Assembly: GCA_021234535.1 (NCBI GenBank)
Contig: CM037830.1
Location: 18,965,116-19,029,115 of the forward strand
DNA from: Stichopus chloronotus
Lineage: Eukaryota; Echinodermata; Holothuroidea; Aspidochirotida; Stichopodidae
Length of the DNA: 64,000 nucleotides
Reading direction: 5' to 3'
Numbering within the stretch: position 1 is the first letter of the stretch; each line of letters starts with the position of its first letter. Positions 1 to 13,300 of this stretch are shown one piece after another. Made by a program: the position numbers and the translations under genes. The notes under the pieces were generated by a model. The model was not told the origin of the DNA, searched no databases, and worked only from the letters and a program-made list of their open reading frames with translations.

Positions 1-216
1 TTTTCAAAATACCCAGTACTGAATGACTATTTTCCATATGCCGACATCACAGACGTAACGAAGAGGCAGTACAGCAATGTTTAACCACTGTGTCCTACTT
101 CTGAGACTTTCTCCTTTCATCCGTCCGATCCATAGTGGGCCCAACATGAGGTGTAGAGACATGTTTACCACCAAGGACTCAATATTTACATCAATAACCT
201 GTATATCACACAGAAC

Positions 217-501
217 TTATTCAATGATTTCCAGCAGGTCTCTTTTCTTATCCCGAAATTTTGTTCCCAAAGGATAAGCAAAGTTTCGAAGCAAAACCAA
301 AGTCATAAAGAGGGCTATTACAGAACACATCTCAGTGTAGTATTTGATCATCCTCAGAAGACGAACAGGATTCATGATATAGAGTTCGTGCACTATCGTT
401 GCAATACGTTCCTTTCTGACAATCATTGGACGGGAAAGCTTGCATACGTGTAACTGTAATACGTAATTTTTATTGGCCCATTTATCCTTCCAAAGTGTCA
501 T
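217..501 (-). other. Possible coding segment of an unknown minus-strand gene
   Basis: The minus strand is open for about 94 codons here and ends in a stop near 217. The predicted peptide has a basic start, a hydrophobic run (MCSVIALFMTLVLL) that could span a membrane, and a charged tail ending DLLEIIE. I do not recognise it. A possible acceptor (…TGTCAG) precedes the part starting at KERIATIV, so it could be a last exon of a gene lying divergently from the 883 gene. The opposite strand also has short open runs, so chance cannot be excluded. Confidence 0.2.
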
Positions 502-882
502 TTCTTTTCCATGAGACTGAGGTTATCGTTCTTTTAACATTTACAACTATACCACGCAAAGGGAAACAATGTAGCCGAAATAAGTGTTCATCACTTGGGG
601 ATAAAGTTCGTCGTCAGCTTTTTTTTTAAACATCACGTGCATGGCTTCTGTATGTCAAGGACGCAGACGCGGTTTTCTTTTTCACAAATGTTGCGATAAA
701 ATGCAGGCCGTCTTCGCTCTGGTGTTGTCTTTCGAACTCGTTCGAACTTTGCCGAATTAACCAAGACTTTTCTGAAACGAATAGCATCTCGATGGAGTTG
801 TCACTCCAGACGTTTTGTTGATTTTGTTTGTATCACGCGTATAATTGTAATTTTCAATTCTTCCTCCTTTTTAAATCCATAA

Positions 883-3184
883 ATGCACCTCCCTGCGCAG
901 GGCGACAATGATGATGGGTTTATTCCAGACGATGATACAACAGAACCCAAAGAACAAACTATGAAACCACGGAGCGATGACATGATGCCCGTTCGTGTTA
1001 AGAAGAGAAAGTTGAGCGACATTTGGAAGAAGGATAACGCTGGAAAGAAATTGTCAAAGAAAAAACGACGGAAAGCCGAAAGAAAGGTACATACCTTTTT
1101 TTTTTTTTAACTTTCTGCTTGTGTTTTCGGCATCATTATGTAGAGAGTTCTAAGATAGAAGGGTCGCATAATGCTTTGTTGTGCTAAACAATACACGTTC
1201 CACCACACACATACATCTTTTCTTTCTTTAAAAACCTGAACAGTAAATACAGCCACTCCTAACTTTTCATAGCATACAACACAAAATACGATTCCAGTGT
1301 AGACATCCCTTTCTCCCCTCGGTCTGTACAAAATCTAGAAGAAATTTCCAAAGGGTTTGTTCATTTTACAAACGTTCCAATGATTTATTTTATTCGAAAA
1401 ACGTAGCCCCAATTGCTAATTGACTTAGGTATTGTCCGTGCCAATAATTACTTTCTTTTCGCATGAACTTCTTCGTACGAATAGACATGTTTATTTGAAA
1501 AAGTAGTCAAGCCGGACCGATGTCAGTTTGCTATTGTAAGGGTACTTCCGACTAAGGATATATGAAACATTTATTGGACTTCGCCAGAGTGACGCATGCT
1601 CTGCCTGTCTTCTGTATGTATACACTTTTGAAGGGAATAACATGTTCCGCAAAATTTTGAATCATCACCGCAGAGAGAACAACCAATTGTTGACAAAAAT
1701 TATTGCTAACATTCTATTTCGACATTGTTACCAATTCTACAACGAGATTTCCAGTCGTCGTATGGAAGCCTTTTGATCGACAAAATCAGTCTTTGTCGAA
1801 ATATCGAGTTGCAATTTCAGAAATTTAAAGTTAAACCAGTCTGTCACGCCAGCCTACAAAATCGGTATCTCTGTGGCTGCCATGTCCATTTTGTACGTAT
1901 TGCTCAATACGCGTTCCTGTAAACCTAAAATATCGATCTCAGTAATGCATGCCATCTTTGCATTAGCTAAAGTAAAAAAAAAAGGGAGGAAATATCCTGC
2001 TAGCGCACTGTGTATACGCTAAAAACTGTAGAGGAATGCTCACGTGTGAAAATAATCCACGTGGCACTGTAGTGTTAAGAACGGGCGTGCAAACTACACT
2101 TGTGTGAACCGTTGATAGTACTGTAATCTATGCCGTAGTGTAAAGCTGTAAATGATCGTCAGATAGCTACTGTTCCGAGGTAAATATATCCATCCTTCAT
2201 CTCTCATTTTCCTCCTTTCTCGTACAGTGGCTGAAGAAACTTTTCCACGAATCGGTGATAATTGCCGAGCCACAGGACAACGAACCGACCGATCAAGATC
2301 GCGTTCCATACGACCATGTCATGCCCTGTAATACGATAGAACTACCGGTAGAGATCGCGGGTAAAACCCTGCTCCCCACTGAGGATGAGGATCTGCCGAA
2401 TAAGGGTCATGTTCCCGCCGCTCCGGAATTATTAAACGGCCCAGATGTGAACTTTACCGTACCCGATGATTCGTCATACTTTCAAACCAATGGGATCACA
2501 CAAATGACGACGACGCCGTGGAAACACCAGTCAGATCACACGGACGGTTTCAGCGAGTTGAATCACAGTAAACCACCTCTTCAGGAGGATTCACTGCAAG
2601 GAAACACCGTCGTCGACAAGCGTCCTCTGGATTTATCCCTAGACGATTCAGAGGAACTTGAGAAATTCCGTATTGCCGGAGGGTTTTCAAAGCCGGATTT
2701 CTTGCAACATTTGGTAAAACTTTGTAAAAAGTATAACACGGACATGTTAACGCCAGTGAGGTCACAAACCAATCCTAATAAAGAGACAGAGGTGTTAACG
2801 AACTTTGTGGACTTAACGAGCGGGAAGACCGACTCTGACGAAAAAAAGAAGCGGTACAAGATGGAACTGTCACTTCCGGAGAAAACGACTATCCTCGTAA
2901 CGAACATGGTCGGCAGGGAGTCCTCCTTGCCAAAAGTGATATTTATGCTGAAAAAGGGACAAATGAACGGCTCATCTCAGCAGGAGAGCCCCCTGTTGAT
3001 GGGTTGCTCCGGGGATTCAAACAGAAATGGATCCAGTTCGGATAGCGACACCGTTTTGATTAAAGAAATGCAAGAAATCACCCAACATATCTTGAAAGTC
3101 AAGGGCAGCAGTGAACTTCCCGTCAAAACCCCTGGAGAGGAATCCACGGCAATTCCTAAAGCGCTGGAATACAGCATGGAATAA
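883..3184 (+). CDS. Unrecognised lysine-rich, probably nuclear protein (two exons seen)
   Basis: Two open segments join in frame. Exon A runs 883-1086 (or 901-1086) and ends in a GTACAT donor. Exon B runs 2228-3184 after a pyrimidine-rich CGTACAG acceptor and ends in TAA. The joined product is 386 residues. Residues 1-30 are acidic. About residues 38-72 form a strongly basic block (VKKRKLSD, KKLSKKKRRKAERK) that looks like a nuclear or nucleolar localisation signal. The rest is polar and Ser/Asp-rich, with one more ordered stretch around PDFLQHLVKLCKKY. A 957-base open run in AT-rich DNA is good evidence of coding. The ATG at 883 is preceded directly by an in-frame TAA, so it is the first possible start in this exon. 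However, TCCCTGCGCAG at 890-900 also resembles an acceptor, in which case 901 would begin an internal exon and the true start lies further left. I recognise no family and assign no function. Confidence 0.6.
1087..2227 (+). other. Intron of the unrecognised gene
   Basis: The interval between the GTACAT donor and the CGTACAG acceptor is AT-rich, with stops in all frames. I see no repeat or RNA gene in it. Confidence 0.5.
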
Positions 3185-4400
3185 TATACAGTACAAGTGA
3201 TCAAGTGGACCTGTTAGTGAGCACTGCCAACAATACACGCAATCGTCAGTGCATAACACAAAGGCGTAAATCATCAACCCTCGCCCAATTATCTTCTTTT
3301 TTCTCATTTCCAGTGCACCATTTTCCAAGAATGGCGTTTTTGACACGAAACAGTAGCCAGATGGATAAATGTATAATAGAAATTGTCAGAGTTTAAAAAG
3401 ATTCGAAGTATAAATTTGAGATCTCTTGCAGCTCAGTCCCTATATGAATGTCGTCTGATATATGTTGCACTTCTTGTTCCTTGTTTGGTAAAGTAGAACA
3501 AATGGGTCAACGTGTTAGGGACTGAACTCAGACCATACTTCTTGAATAATAGTCCTATGTGCCTCCCATTTTGGCATGGTAATGTCCATCATCCCTACCT
3601 TCCCTTCTGATGCCAAAAAAAAAACGAGCTAAGTTTGCTCATGTCTGTTTTATGCAATGGCTTTGAGACTGAATTAGAGGATACATTAAAATATTATTAA
3701 AGCCGGGACTCAGCTCTACCTCTCCCTTTCCAACACCCCTCCATGTACACATAACTTAAAACTACCTCATGTGAAAGAAGTTAAAACAAACTGCCATTTA
3801 TTAGGCTTTAGAATTCAATAGAGATAATGGGAGGATGATGATTTTGATGAGGAGAGAGTGACTCAGAAAGAGGACCAGAACCGTCGGATGACATTGTTAC
3901 TTAGCCCAGAACTGACGTACGGCAACAGAGTGTAATATTTGATCGTGCTTTGCAGGTTCCCGTTCGTTGCTTCCTCTTCTTGTAAATTTTGCTAAGTTGA
4001 AGGGGATGAGAGAAAGTAGGGCGCGGTGTACATAGTTTGACGAATGGTTTTGTTTCCGTCGTATCCCATCGATCGTTCAATGTCACCTTTGTGAAGTCTG
4101 TGTTCTTCCCGTTGATGGTCAGTTGGTATCGTTTAAATTTTTCTCACACCTTGAAAGGCAGACATTTTACGACGCTAGGCGATCACGCAAGTCTGGAGGA
4201 AGCCCGTGGTTTATCTATCACAACATAACCGCAGTTGTTTACCACCTTAACAGTTTGTGATCAAGTTGGTATCTTTTCTTTTACAAGGCCAGGTTAGATG
4301 GCAAATCCTTAGAGTACACTCGGATGAAAAGCCCATCTTACGGTGAACCTTCCGGTTGCTAAGCATCATAGGTTCAAATGCCACCGCCTACATCCACTCT
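3185..4400. other. Probable 3' UTR and flank of the 883-3184 gene
   Basis: No coding run is convincing. ATTAAA hexamers at 3685-3690 and 3696-3701, and an AATAAA at 4706-4711, are possible polyadenylation signals for the upstream plus-strand gene. None can be chosen from sequence alone. Confidence 0.25.
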
Positions 4401-4409
4401 GCCTCAGCC

Positions 4410-4572
4410 TAATCACGTGAGAACTCTGATTGTTTTTTGTCAAATCACTTGAATATTGTTCAGTCAAATCACGTGAAACTCAACAGTTTTGTTTAGTTTA
4501 ATCACGTTTTGCTGCGTGTTGTTGAGGCAAATCACATGACGCGCATGAGTTTCGCATTGTCAACTCACGTTA
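4410..4572. repeat. Degenerate ~30-bp tandem repeat carrying CACGTG E-boxes
   Basis: Six related units begin near 4410, 4441, 4465, 4499, 4528 and 4560. Each starts with a form of (C/T)AAATCACGTGA: AATCACGTGA, AATCACTTGA, AATCACGTGA, AATCACGTTT, AATCACATGA and ACTCACGTTA. Two copies keep a perfect E-box CACGTG. Spacing is 24 to 34 bases, so this is a decayed short tandem repeat. Whether it binds bHLH factors is inference. Confidence 0.55.
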
Positions 4573-5734
4573 GGGGTTTGAAAGTAAGTCACCGATGGTG
4601 AATCATGTAATCGGATAAAACATTTGATCGCTGATGGACACGTTAACACAAACATTTCTCTGTTTTCTAATGTGTGTTCACCCTCTCCCACCACCCCCCT
4701 CCAAAAATAAAGAAGAAAAAAACCCTCAGGGCTTATGTCTTTTTGGAATCATCATAACCCATGGAAGAGATTTCATATTTCCTGTCACCAGTGTATTTGC
4801 TGAGTAAATTATATTTTTATATTCGTCTTATAACGGACAATCGCAGTGTGCGTAAACAAATTGACTCCGCGATATACTGGTCTAAATATCGTCGATAATT
4901 TACACTTGTTGTTCCGACTTTTTACTTCTAATTTGTCTCCTTATTTGAGACGTCTCGACTTGAGATTTGCAGACTGATTTTGAACGATTCAAAGTTAAAC
5001 GTGTTCGATTTTATGATTTTATTGCAATGTATGCAATGGTACTTAAATGTCGTTTAATCTAACGCGATTCAACACAAAAACATATAATCTCTTTCTGAGT
5101 CCCTTAAGACTTCCCTTAATTCCAGCGAAGACTTAAGTTAGGGAAGAGGAAGAATGGTAAAAAAAGAGATATCTTTTTTTCTGATGATTCATTTGACACA
5201 CGAGAGGTTGACTGACTCTCTCTTGTTTTGACACCGTCCAACGTCGCATGCAAGGTTGAAGAAAGCCTGCAAGAAATTTCCAATCTGTGTTTTGTACTCC
5301 TGTATAGGCTAGTTACGGAGATCTTTAGTAGAAGTTAGTTTGCACGAAAATTTGCCTTCTCATGTTTTAAGTTGTACACCGCGAGAGAATGAATGAGATT
5401 TTTCCTCATGTGTATTAGCTGTGAAGTTAATCTTTCATGCCAATATTTACTCTAGCATTTGGGCATTTAGAAAGAGGAAAATAGTTTAAGGGTTTTGGCA
5501 GAAGTTGCACTCGATAATACCTTTCTGGAGTGCAGTTGTCAAAGTTTCTACAAAATGATGTTTGAAAAAAGGAGCAATGATTGTGACGTTATCGCAGTGT
5601 ACATCCTGTGACGAGAATGTTTTCTTCTTTATTAATTTAGCCCTGATCTTTTGAATGAATAGGTAACCAGTTTGTCTAAGTGAATTTAAAATACGATGTA
5701 AAGGCAGTTGTGTGAAAGGCTATTCTGGGCAGTG

Positions 5735-5965
5735 GCACCCCCCCCCCCCCCCGGGCATAAGGGTAGGACGCCCACAGTCATATTTTCACACCAAAGTTAA
5801 ATTTACGTGAAGAACGCATTAAAGCTATAGTTATTTTAGGGGTGGAGTGAGGTGTAACTAAGCAAGAAAAAATCCTCGGAAATACCATTTTCGGTTGTCT
5901 GGAAGGTGTTCCCGCCCCAAGTGATGGTGGCGCTCCGCTTAGGTAGTATATATATGTCTAATTAT
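5735..5965. repeat. Poly-C tract and degenerate copy of the GTAGCCA inverted-repeat element
   Basis: A C-run near 5740-5756 is followed by a segment containing AGTGATGGTGGCGCTCCGCT (5921 onward). This matches the conserved inner part of the elements at 9873-10352 and 38747-39348. It appears to be an old fragment of that family; the ends are not recognisable. Confidence 0.4.
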
Positions 5966-6410
5966 ATACAGACGTATGGCAATGAAACCGGTATTCCCAA
6001 TTATTTAGATCCTGGCGGCGGCGGTGTAGTCTTCATTACGGTAAGCTATATAGATATGCCGCCTATAAAGATAATGAGAAGACAATATTGAAACAGATGA
6101 ATAACAAAAACAATTCCTCAATTAACAAAGACCGCAGTTCAACTCGAAAAATTTCTTCTGGTTAGTTGAGAAGCGGTTTGGTAAGAGTTTTTGATGTCAA
6201 ATCAGTTTCCGGTTTTAGAAAAAAATCATAACTTTTGTAATCCTAGTGTGCATTTTGTGATGCCTTGCTTGTAAAAACGGTGTCTCAAGAACGAAAGCTA
6301 AAGAATGAAATGTACGATGACGGACCACAAGAACTCTATTTTTTTTATTCCTTACCGGAGCCTGCGGGCAAGAAATCTTTGGATGATGATTCGGAGTATT
6401 TGCGTGCGTA

Positions 6411-7180
6411 TGTGTGTGTGTGCGACAAAATCTCATGAACGCTCTAGCTTTTGAAGGGGGAAGGGCAAGGTGGGTCAAAGTTGTCGGGTTGGTGGGACGT
6501 ATGAAGATCTCGCCTGGGCATGTTTTTGGTGTAGCTCAAAGGTCGCCTGAGGTCAACAGCAGGCAAACTGTGGACACACTATGTTTGCAGTATCCCAGAA
6601 AGTTGCATCATTTTCAGACTTGGATGATATGTACGCTGCTCTTTAAGCAAATGAGATTGTGAGGGTTTTCTTGTAGGTCAAAAATCGCGTGGAGTCATCA
6701 GAGGTCATAATGTGAAAAGCTTTTGAACACTCTGTCTTTTGAAGCGAATGCGCAAGACAGTTCAAAGTCGGTGCGTGATAGCACATTTAAAGATCTTGGC
6801 TGGGATTGTTACTAGTGGATGCCAAATTCACCTGCTGTCATCTGCAGGCAAAATAAAGACAGACCATGTTTGCATTATCTCATGTTCCACACATCGCACG
6901 AACTTTACTCTAGGAGGGTATGCAGGGCTTTCTAAGGAACTACGCTGCGGCTGTTCCTAGACTAAAAAGGTCATCAGAGGTCATAAAATGAAAAGTTGCG
7001 AACACTCTATTCATAAAGGGAAGATAATGTCACACTTTCAAGTTGTCCTTTCTAAATATAGTATATAATTATCATTGTTGGGCTTGGATTTGGTCTGGGT
7101 CAAAGGTCACCTGGGGTCCTTGAGTGCAAAATGTTGAGACCTGTGCTGGTATTGTATGTCTCATCTGTCTTTTCTTATGG
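6411..7180 (+). repeat. Tandem array of the AGGTCA-bearing repeat (plus orientation)
   Basis: Several diverged units repeat the order 'CAAAGGTC…GGTCA(A/T)…AGGTCA…TGTGAAAA…'. Examples are CTCAAAGGTCGCCTGAGG near 6535, GTCATCAGAGGTCATAA near 6695 and 6970, and GGGTCAAAGGTCA at 7097-7109. They share the monomer seen at 21950-22400 and, inverted, at 31109-31800. A weaker fragment lies around 8145-8220. Confidence 0.5.
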
Positions 7181-9872
7181 GTAGAAAGTATTTGATCTGT
7201 CTTGCAGTCAAAGACTGGAAATGCTCACAGTTCAAATTTTAGGAAAGAATTAATTAGAAAACTTAACCTGTCAGTTAGGTTAAGTGTATTTGTTGCACTG
7301 ATGTTTACAAGTCTTTGACTTATAATGATGAAACTTCATCTATGCATCATGACAGTTGGTAATGGGCTGGTTTCTGATAAAATATGTCAGTGTTTGCAGA
7401 GTATTATGCTATGGTTATTTGCTAACCTCATAACAAAGAAGTTCTGTTGAAAAGTGGTATCAGAAAACACACTTTTGTTGATTAAATTCAGCACCGTACA
7501 CCTTTTAGTTTCTATTAAGTCACCAAAGCAGTACAGAGCAATACAGTATTTGGTATTATGCCTCTGTGACTGTTGTTTTGACAGTTAAAAGTGCTCACAT
7601 AGCTTTTAAAAGCCATAATTGGCTTTTTATTCCAACCGAGACAATTTTTTGTCCGTAAATGGTGATTGACCAATGACCTCTGTTGCAAATGGTGAGAAAG
7701 TCTAACCTGCCTATCTTTCCCAGATTAATCGTTATCTGAGATACAGTTCGTGTTCTGGCATCAATGTGGAATACATTTGTCTTATGAAGTGGAAATGTGA
7801 AGTTGTGTCATCGATCTAGTGGAGAATATATCGTACAATAGACATGAATATGTTATTCGAGTCACTGAGATGGGGGAATTTATGTTTATTGTCATAAGAG
7901 TACATATCTTGTTCCTGGAGAATGCACTGCTGTACCTGTGCTACCACTGTGCAGGCTGGAGAATTCTTGGCCTCCAACATCATACTTAATGACGTACATT
8001 ATCAGTAAGGCTTTATCTGGTAGCCTGTGTTTTATAGAGTATATTGCAACTGGGAAAGATTCACACAGTTGTATTGGCGTCGAGGAATCACTATAAGCCG
8101 CTTTGCTTTCTTGTTTTTTCTCTCTTGAAGCTTGAAGATCATTTGAGTTCAGTAGAGGTCAAACTGAAAACGATGTAAATACAATATCCCAAGAATGCAA
8201 TTTTAGCTTCATCTCATACGTCATACCACAATAGACAACATTGAGTTAATTTACCTCATTCACTATTCATCATACAGCTCAGTTCCTTTTGTTCTTGTAT
8301 TAAAGCGCCACATTGAATATTGATTTTTGAAGGTTTTGAAGACTACAATCACATTGCTATTCTTTATAACAAGCACAAGGGCCTATGTTAGTCAAGTTTC
8401 ACATCCAGCACTTATGAAAACTGTCAACATACTTGAATTTTGGACGATGGCCTGTTTTGATCGTGTGCATATGACTTATTGCTTTGTGAAAAAGTGTCTG
8501 GTCACAAACGATCAAAAACCAAATTGAATCATTAATTACTCCCTCTTGAGTGTCCCTTTATGTGTGATACACGGGGGAAATCACTCAGTGTGACCATTTG
8601 CCATTGGTATATGAATGAAACTCGACAGATTTCGAAAAAATAGTGAAATAGTGAATCGTAAATTTCATGACATTTCATAACAAACGTAATTTTAAGGGTG
8701 GGCTTCATCTCTTTGGCGTCTTTAACTTTGTCTTATCTTTATCACCTGATGTTAATATTTGTAATGATCTCAGTAGAGTTCGTTTGGATGAAGACTGGCA
8801 AAGAACCGCGTAAGTTTTTCCCAAAACAAACAAACAAAAAGAAAGAAAGACTTTTACCATAACAAGTTGCTGACTGCTTGTCTGAGCAAACGAACATTTA
8901 TGTTATAAGGTGTCCTAAACATCGCCCTCCCCAGGAGATCTTATTTAACTTTTATAGAAGCAAAATTTTCCGGAAATGTCAATTTAACTGAAATCTATCG
9001 ATCAATATCACTATACAAAATGTTAGAAGTCATCCATTCCCATAAGACTACCAAGCTTTTATATGAAGCTCAATACATGAGTACACGATCGCATCGGTGA
9101 TAACAAAATTATTTATGGGTAAGCTGTAATGTGCTGTGATTCAGTCGCTGGCAACCGCGGTAAGCTGGATGGATTTCCCGTTGCTTGCTGCAAATATGAA
9201 ATATGAGTATACGGTACAGAGCGTTGTAAATGATTTAAGCGTCAAAAATGTACATAATCTGCAAGCTGTGTACAAAATGAAAGAAACTTAGAAAAGCAAA
9301 GCATATTCTAGTGCTGCAAAATAAATTGCTGGTATTTGTCCACAAATGCTGTACCATTACACAAAACTTCATTTTCTATCGAGTCCTCTCTATACGTTCA
9401 TGTCTGAAGTAGAAGTATTGTGTTTGTTTTGCAAACAAAGAAACAACTTTGAAAACCGATATGGATACAGAATGATGGATTATTCAAGTCAGGCAGGGTG
9501 GTAGTCTTCATTTGAAGAAGTTAATTCTTGCAGATAGAAATTCAGCTACTTAAGTGCTCAAAAACAATTTTTTTCCACCAAATTTTCAAAAGATCCAAAT
9601 GCTTCGCATAATATTTTGAGGAAAAGCTATCGCTGGTGTTTATTGGTTGGACTGAACTGTTTCATGAATGATGACCGATGCTCTTTTCTTTGTATGCCAT
9701 ATCGGGGCATTCTTAACGCATTCTTAACGCAATATTTTCCCTTGGGCCTTAAGTGTCATTCGGCGTCGTCCATCCAGGTCAGTGTTCTGTCACCAACTAC
9801 ATATCGTACGTGAAAATCGTGAAGCTCTTCATGATGGCTTTTACCCAGAGACATCCGTTGTGCTGGTAGGTC
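7181..9872. other. Intergenic stretch without recognisable genes
   Basis: Only short open frames occur. A 66-codon one near 8327 begins with a hydrophobic run but lacks splice support. A short (CAAA)n/(GAAA)n-like patch lies near 8826-8850. I see nothing else I can name. Confidence 0.4.
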
Positions 9873-10352
9873 CAGGCGCGTAGCTACGGAGGGGGCAAAG
9901 GAGGCGACCGCCCCCCCCCCCCTCTTGGCTATATCGTGGTAATTTTTTTTTTAGGATGTCGCCAAGGCAGGGATGGGATGTAGGGTTGGGAGCATGTATG
10001 TATGCATGTAAAACACCCAGGATGGGCCGTTTTCTACTATCTGAGTGGTTTGCAGAGTCGAACGTTTTTGTGAATGCTCATCTCGGCATTGCATCATTTT
10101 TCACAGACTACTTGTTTCCTCAGTAATTGAGAAATTGTAGACATGAGATCTTCATTTCAAGGCTGGGTTCATGCAGCTGAAAAGACTTGGAAAGGGCTGT
10201 TTTCGGCCATCTGGGGGTTTTGTAAAACTCAAACTTTTCTTGTGCGTTCCGCGTCAACCGATAGTGGCGCTCCGCTAAGATAATCTTCACGAGTTCGCAC
10301 GTACCCCCCCCCCCTCCATCCCCGCCTTGGCATATTCTTGGCTACGCCCCTG
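9873..10352. mobile_element. Non-autonomous DNA transposon (MITE), copy 1
   Basis: The left end reads CAGGCGCGTAGCTA and the right end TTGGCTACGCCCCTG, which are inverted relatives. The body is clearly homologous, in the same orientation, to 38747-39348; shared stretches include GGGTTGGGAGCATGTATGTA and CATCTCGGCATTGCATCATT. It has poly-C tracts near both ends and no open frame of note, so it is probably mobilised in trans. I see no clean target duplication. Confidence 0.6.
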
Positions 10353-13300
10353 AGTAAGTCAAAGACTAGATCATGACCAGCTTGTTCGATCTTCTACTTT
10401 GACATACACATCAAACTAGTTACATTTGACAATTATTCCATCGTGCATATAAAAGTGCGCCATGAGTGAGTATTTTCTCCATGATAGCTAATCACCTGAG
10501 CTATCAAATTTTCATGTCATGACTGTATGAATTTGGCGAGGTGAAGTGGAATATCGATTTACTGTATTTCCTTAGTTGACATATGACTTCCAGAGCAGAA
10601 TCTCCTGAGTCCAACTTCAACCCTCTCAGACCACGTTCTTCCGTCTGAAGCAACTTGTTTTCATCATAGTCACTGAACTCACATTCACTAGTCCATAATA
10701 ATATACCTGTGACAAGAACGACGATGATAAGGACATGACATTAGAGTTTCATCTCTTTGACTGACTTTCCACGGTAATAATAATAATCATACTATCATCT
10801 ATACGTAACCGTCGTTATGATTATACAAAAACGTCCCCAATAATTGCCCGCGGTTGTTGCTATTCTAGTACTATCCCTCAAACTGCATTGTAGTTAAAAT
10901 GTTGAAGTTTACAGAGGTGTCTCTCCGTTGTAATTCGTATTCTACTGTTGTTCAGCTGCTTCATTTATCGTTATACCTCAGCCCAACACCCGTTCAGACC
11001 GCCTCACCCCCTAGACTGTTTTTTTTTTTTTTTTACCCAGCTAGGCTAAATGTAGACGTATGCAGCTCGCTCCCAACGTACATTTCAGTCCCTTAACGGA
11101 TTAAAGTCAAACCATCAACTGAGTTTTTCAAACAAGGCGAACTTTATTTTGACTGCAATGTAAACTTATTGCTGATTAACCTTACTTGCAGCGAAATGAC
11201 CAAAACTGAGCGTCCCACAGATGGTGATGATGATCATGATGATGATGATTATTATTATCATTATTATTATTTTTCCTTCCAACCTCCACTACCCACATTT
11301 CGGCTATAATTTAGAATCAGTGACCACCAGTCAAGGTTATTGATGATGGTTAGAACTGGGTATTTGACGATAATATACCAAGTTTAAGGTGTAAAAAGCA
11401 CATTTCAATTAGTCTTCTATGAGGAGATCTGACCGTAGTAAGTGACGATTTATTTCCTGAAGATTCATCGATCGTGTCGAACCCGCGTGCATTCCTTAAA
11501 TGGCACTTTAAGATAACAATTAGTGTAAGTGTATGTGGCAACCCCAGCTGGCTATCATAACATGTAGAACCGACATATAGGACTTAGTCCTTTTCAGTAG
11601 GTGCTTTTGTGACTTTCAGGTTCTACATGACAGTATGACCTGAGAGATGACTTTGAAAACTACATGGTGAAAATTAAAGAAGTCGTCATTTAAGGATTTG
11701 CGAAGAAACACTTTACGAAGACGGAAATACTCTCCACATGACAATACTGCACATACGGCGTCCCAACGCGTAGCAGGGGAAAGTTATTTCTACAGTTCTA
11801 GGCCCGAAGTTCATGTGACCAGTCCAGGTGATCGTGACAGTTCGGCCTAGCCTGGCTGCCTGGAATCATTGTAGATCTATCTTCCCGGCAGGCCCAGCCT
11901 TAAATTGTAACTCACTGCGCAAGAGAAGTTACAAGACCTCTCGCTGAAACTCCGGTGCTCCATTTGGCACTAAATTTTGAAGACGCCATTAGCAAACCCA
12001 CAATGGTACGTCGGGACTTGGTCGCATGCATTGTTATGGTCTTACTACTAGTTACAGACTTTATAAACCCAACTTAACTTGAATGTTTCTTGGCTGCAGT
12101 AACAGTACACTAGGATGAGTCCTGTCATGACCAAAGAACTAGATAGGCTTAGCCTAGGCATACACGGCCATGACTCAAAATGTAAAGTAAACATTGCGGA
12201 GGGCCTAACGTTAGGTTACAATATGCAAATTACAGTAACTGACATTGGTAATAGTAGCCCGGTTGGCTTTTTCAGTGTTAGTGTGAGTGTTAAGGCTAAG
12301 AGTAAGAAAAATGTCTGTGAAAGTCAGATTCCCAGACTGTAAAGTTTCGCTTGCGCGGGGAACGTTCCCCGTGCAGGCCAGACTGCTCTGTTTTCCTGTC
12401 CACGCACTTCTGCAGTTTTTAGTGAAATCTGCGCACTTTTTTAATCGATAGTAAGTTGTTTCCCGCGGCCGCGTGCAGCCCCATGCAGCGCAAATTATTC
12501 CTAGATTAATACATTACATCGAGAACATAAACTTTACATCATTAAAAGAGTAAGTAACATGCTTTTTTGGGTTGTGACTTGTGTTTTTGTGAGTTTGTTC
12601 ATACTTTGTTTCCTTATTTTTTTCGCAGCGTTTAGTAATACCTGCAAAATTAATCTGAAAAGATGTTATTCTGGGTTTTTCCCCCACAATTTTCCCATTG
12701 CGTTTTTGCATTCCCCACAAAAAAAAGTTTCCAGTCTGGTCAGACTCAGTCATGCCTGACTGCAATAGCCACTGAAGTTGAACAAGACTATGCATAATGC
12801 TGCATGGTCGAAACTCATTACACACTAAATACAGTCCACATCACAGCCCTTGCTCTGCTAACACTAATTATTAACACATGTAATATGGAGTGCAATGCAA
12901 TGCACAGCTCTGTTCAAGGACTCAGTAGACTGCAAGGACTCCACTCCTGTGGTGCCTCCACTTTGAGTTCAAAGAATCATCAAAATGTCACTAGACCTAG
13001 GCTTTTATTCCCCTCAAAAGGTAGGGACAAGAAGAAATGCTGATGGGCAAAAGGCAGAAGCCATTTGGCAAAGTGCTTTGAACTGCTTATTGTGTGAAAT
13101 GCTCAAATATTCTATGGTCTAATTTACACTGTAATATGTAACAACCATGTCATACTGTACTGCAATTAATAAGCCTACCCAGAGTGGAAAGCTTGCAAAA
13201 TCCTTGCCAGCTTTCGGGTCATTTCATGTGAAATCAACAAATTTCAGGACATTTTGCAGGTCCCCTCTTGGATTTGGTTAATTTTTGGCTCATTGGTAGC

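Noticed and set aside
8327..8527. Short frame with a signal-peptide-like start (LLFFITSTRAYV)
   Set aside because: A hydrophobic start is common in AT-rich DNA. There are no flanking exons and no cysteine pattern of a secreted peptide.
12115..12342. 75-codon plus-strand frame beginning MSPVMTKELDR
   Set aside because: No splice sites, no recognisable motif and an isolated position; best explained by chance.
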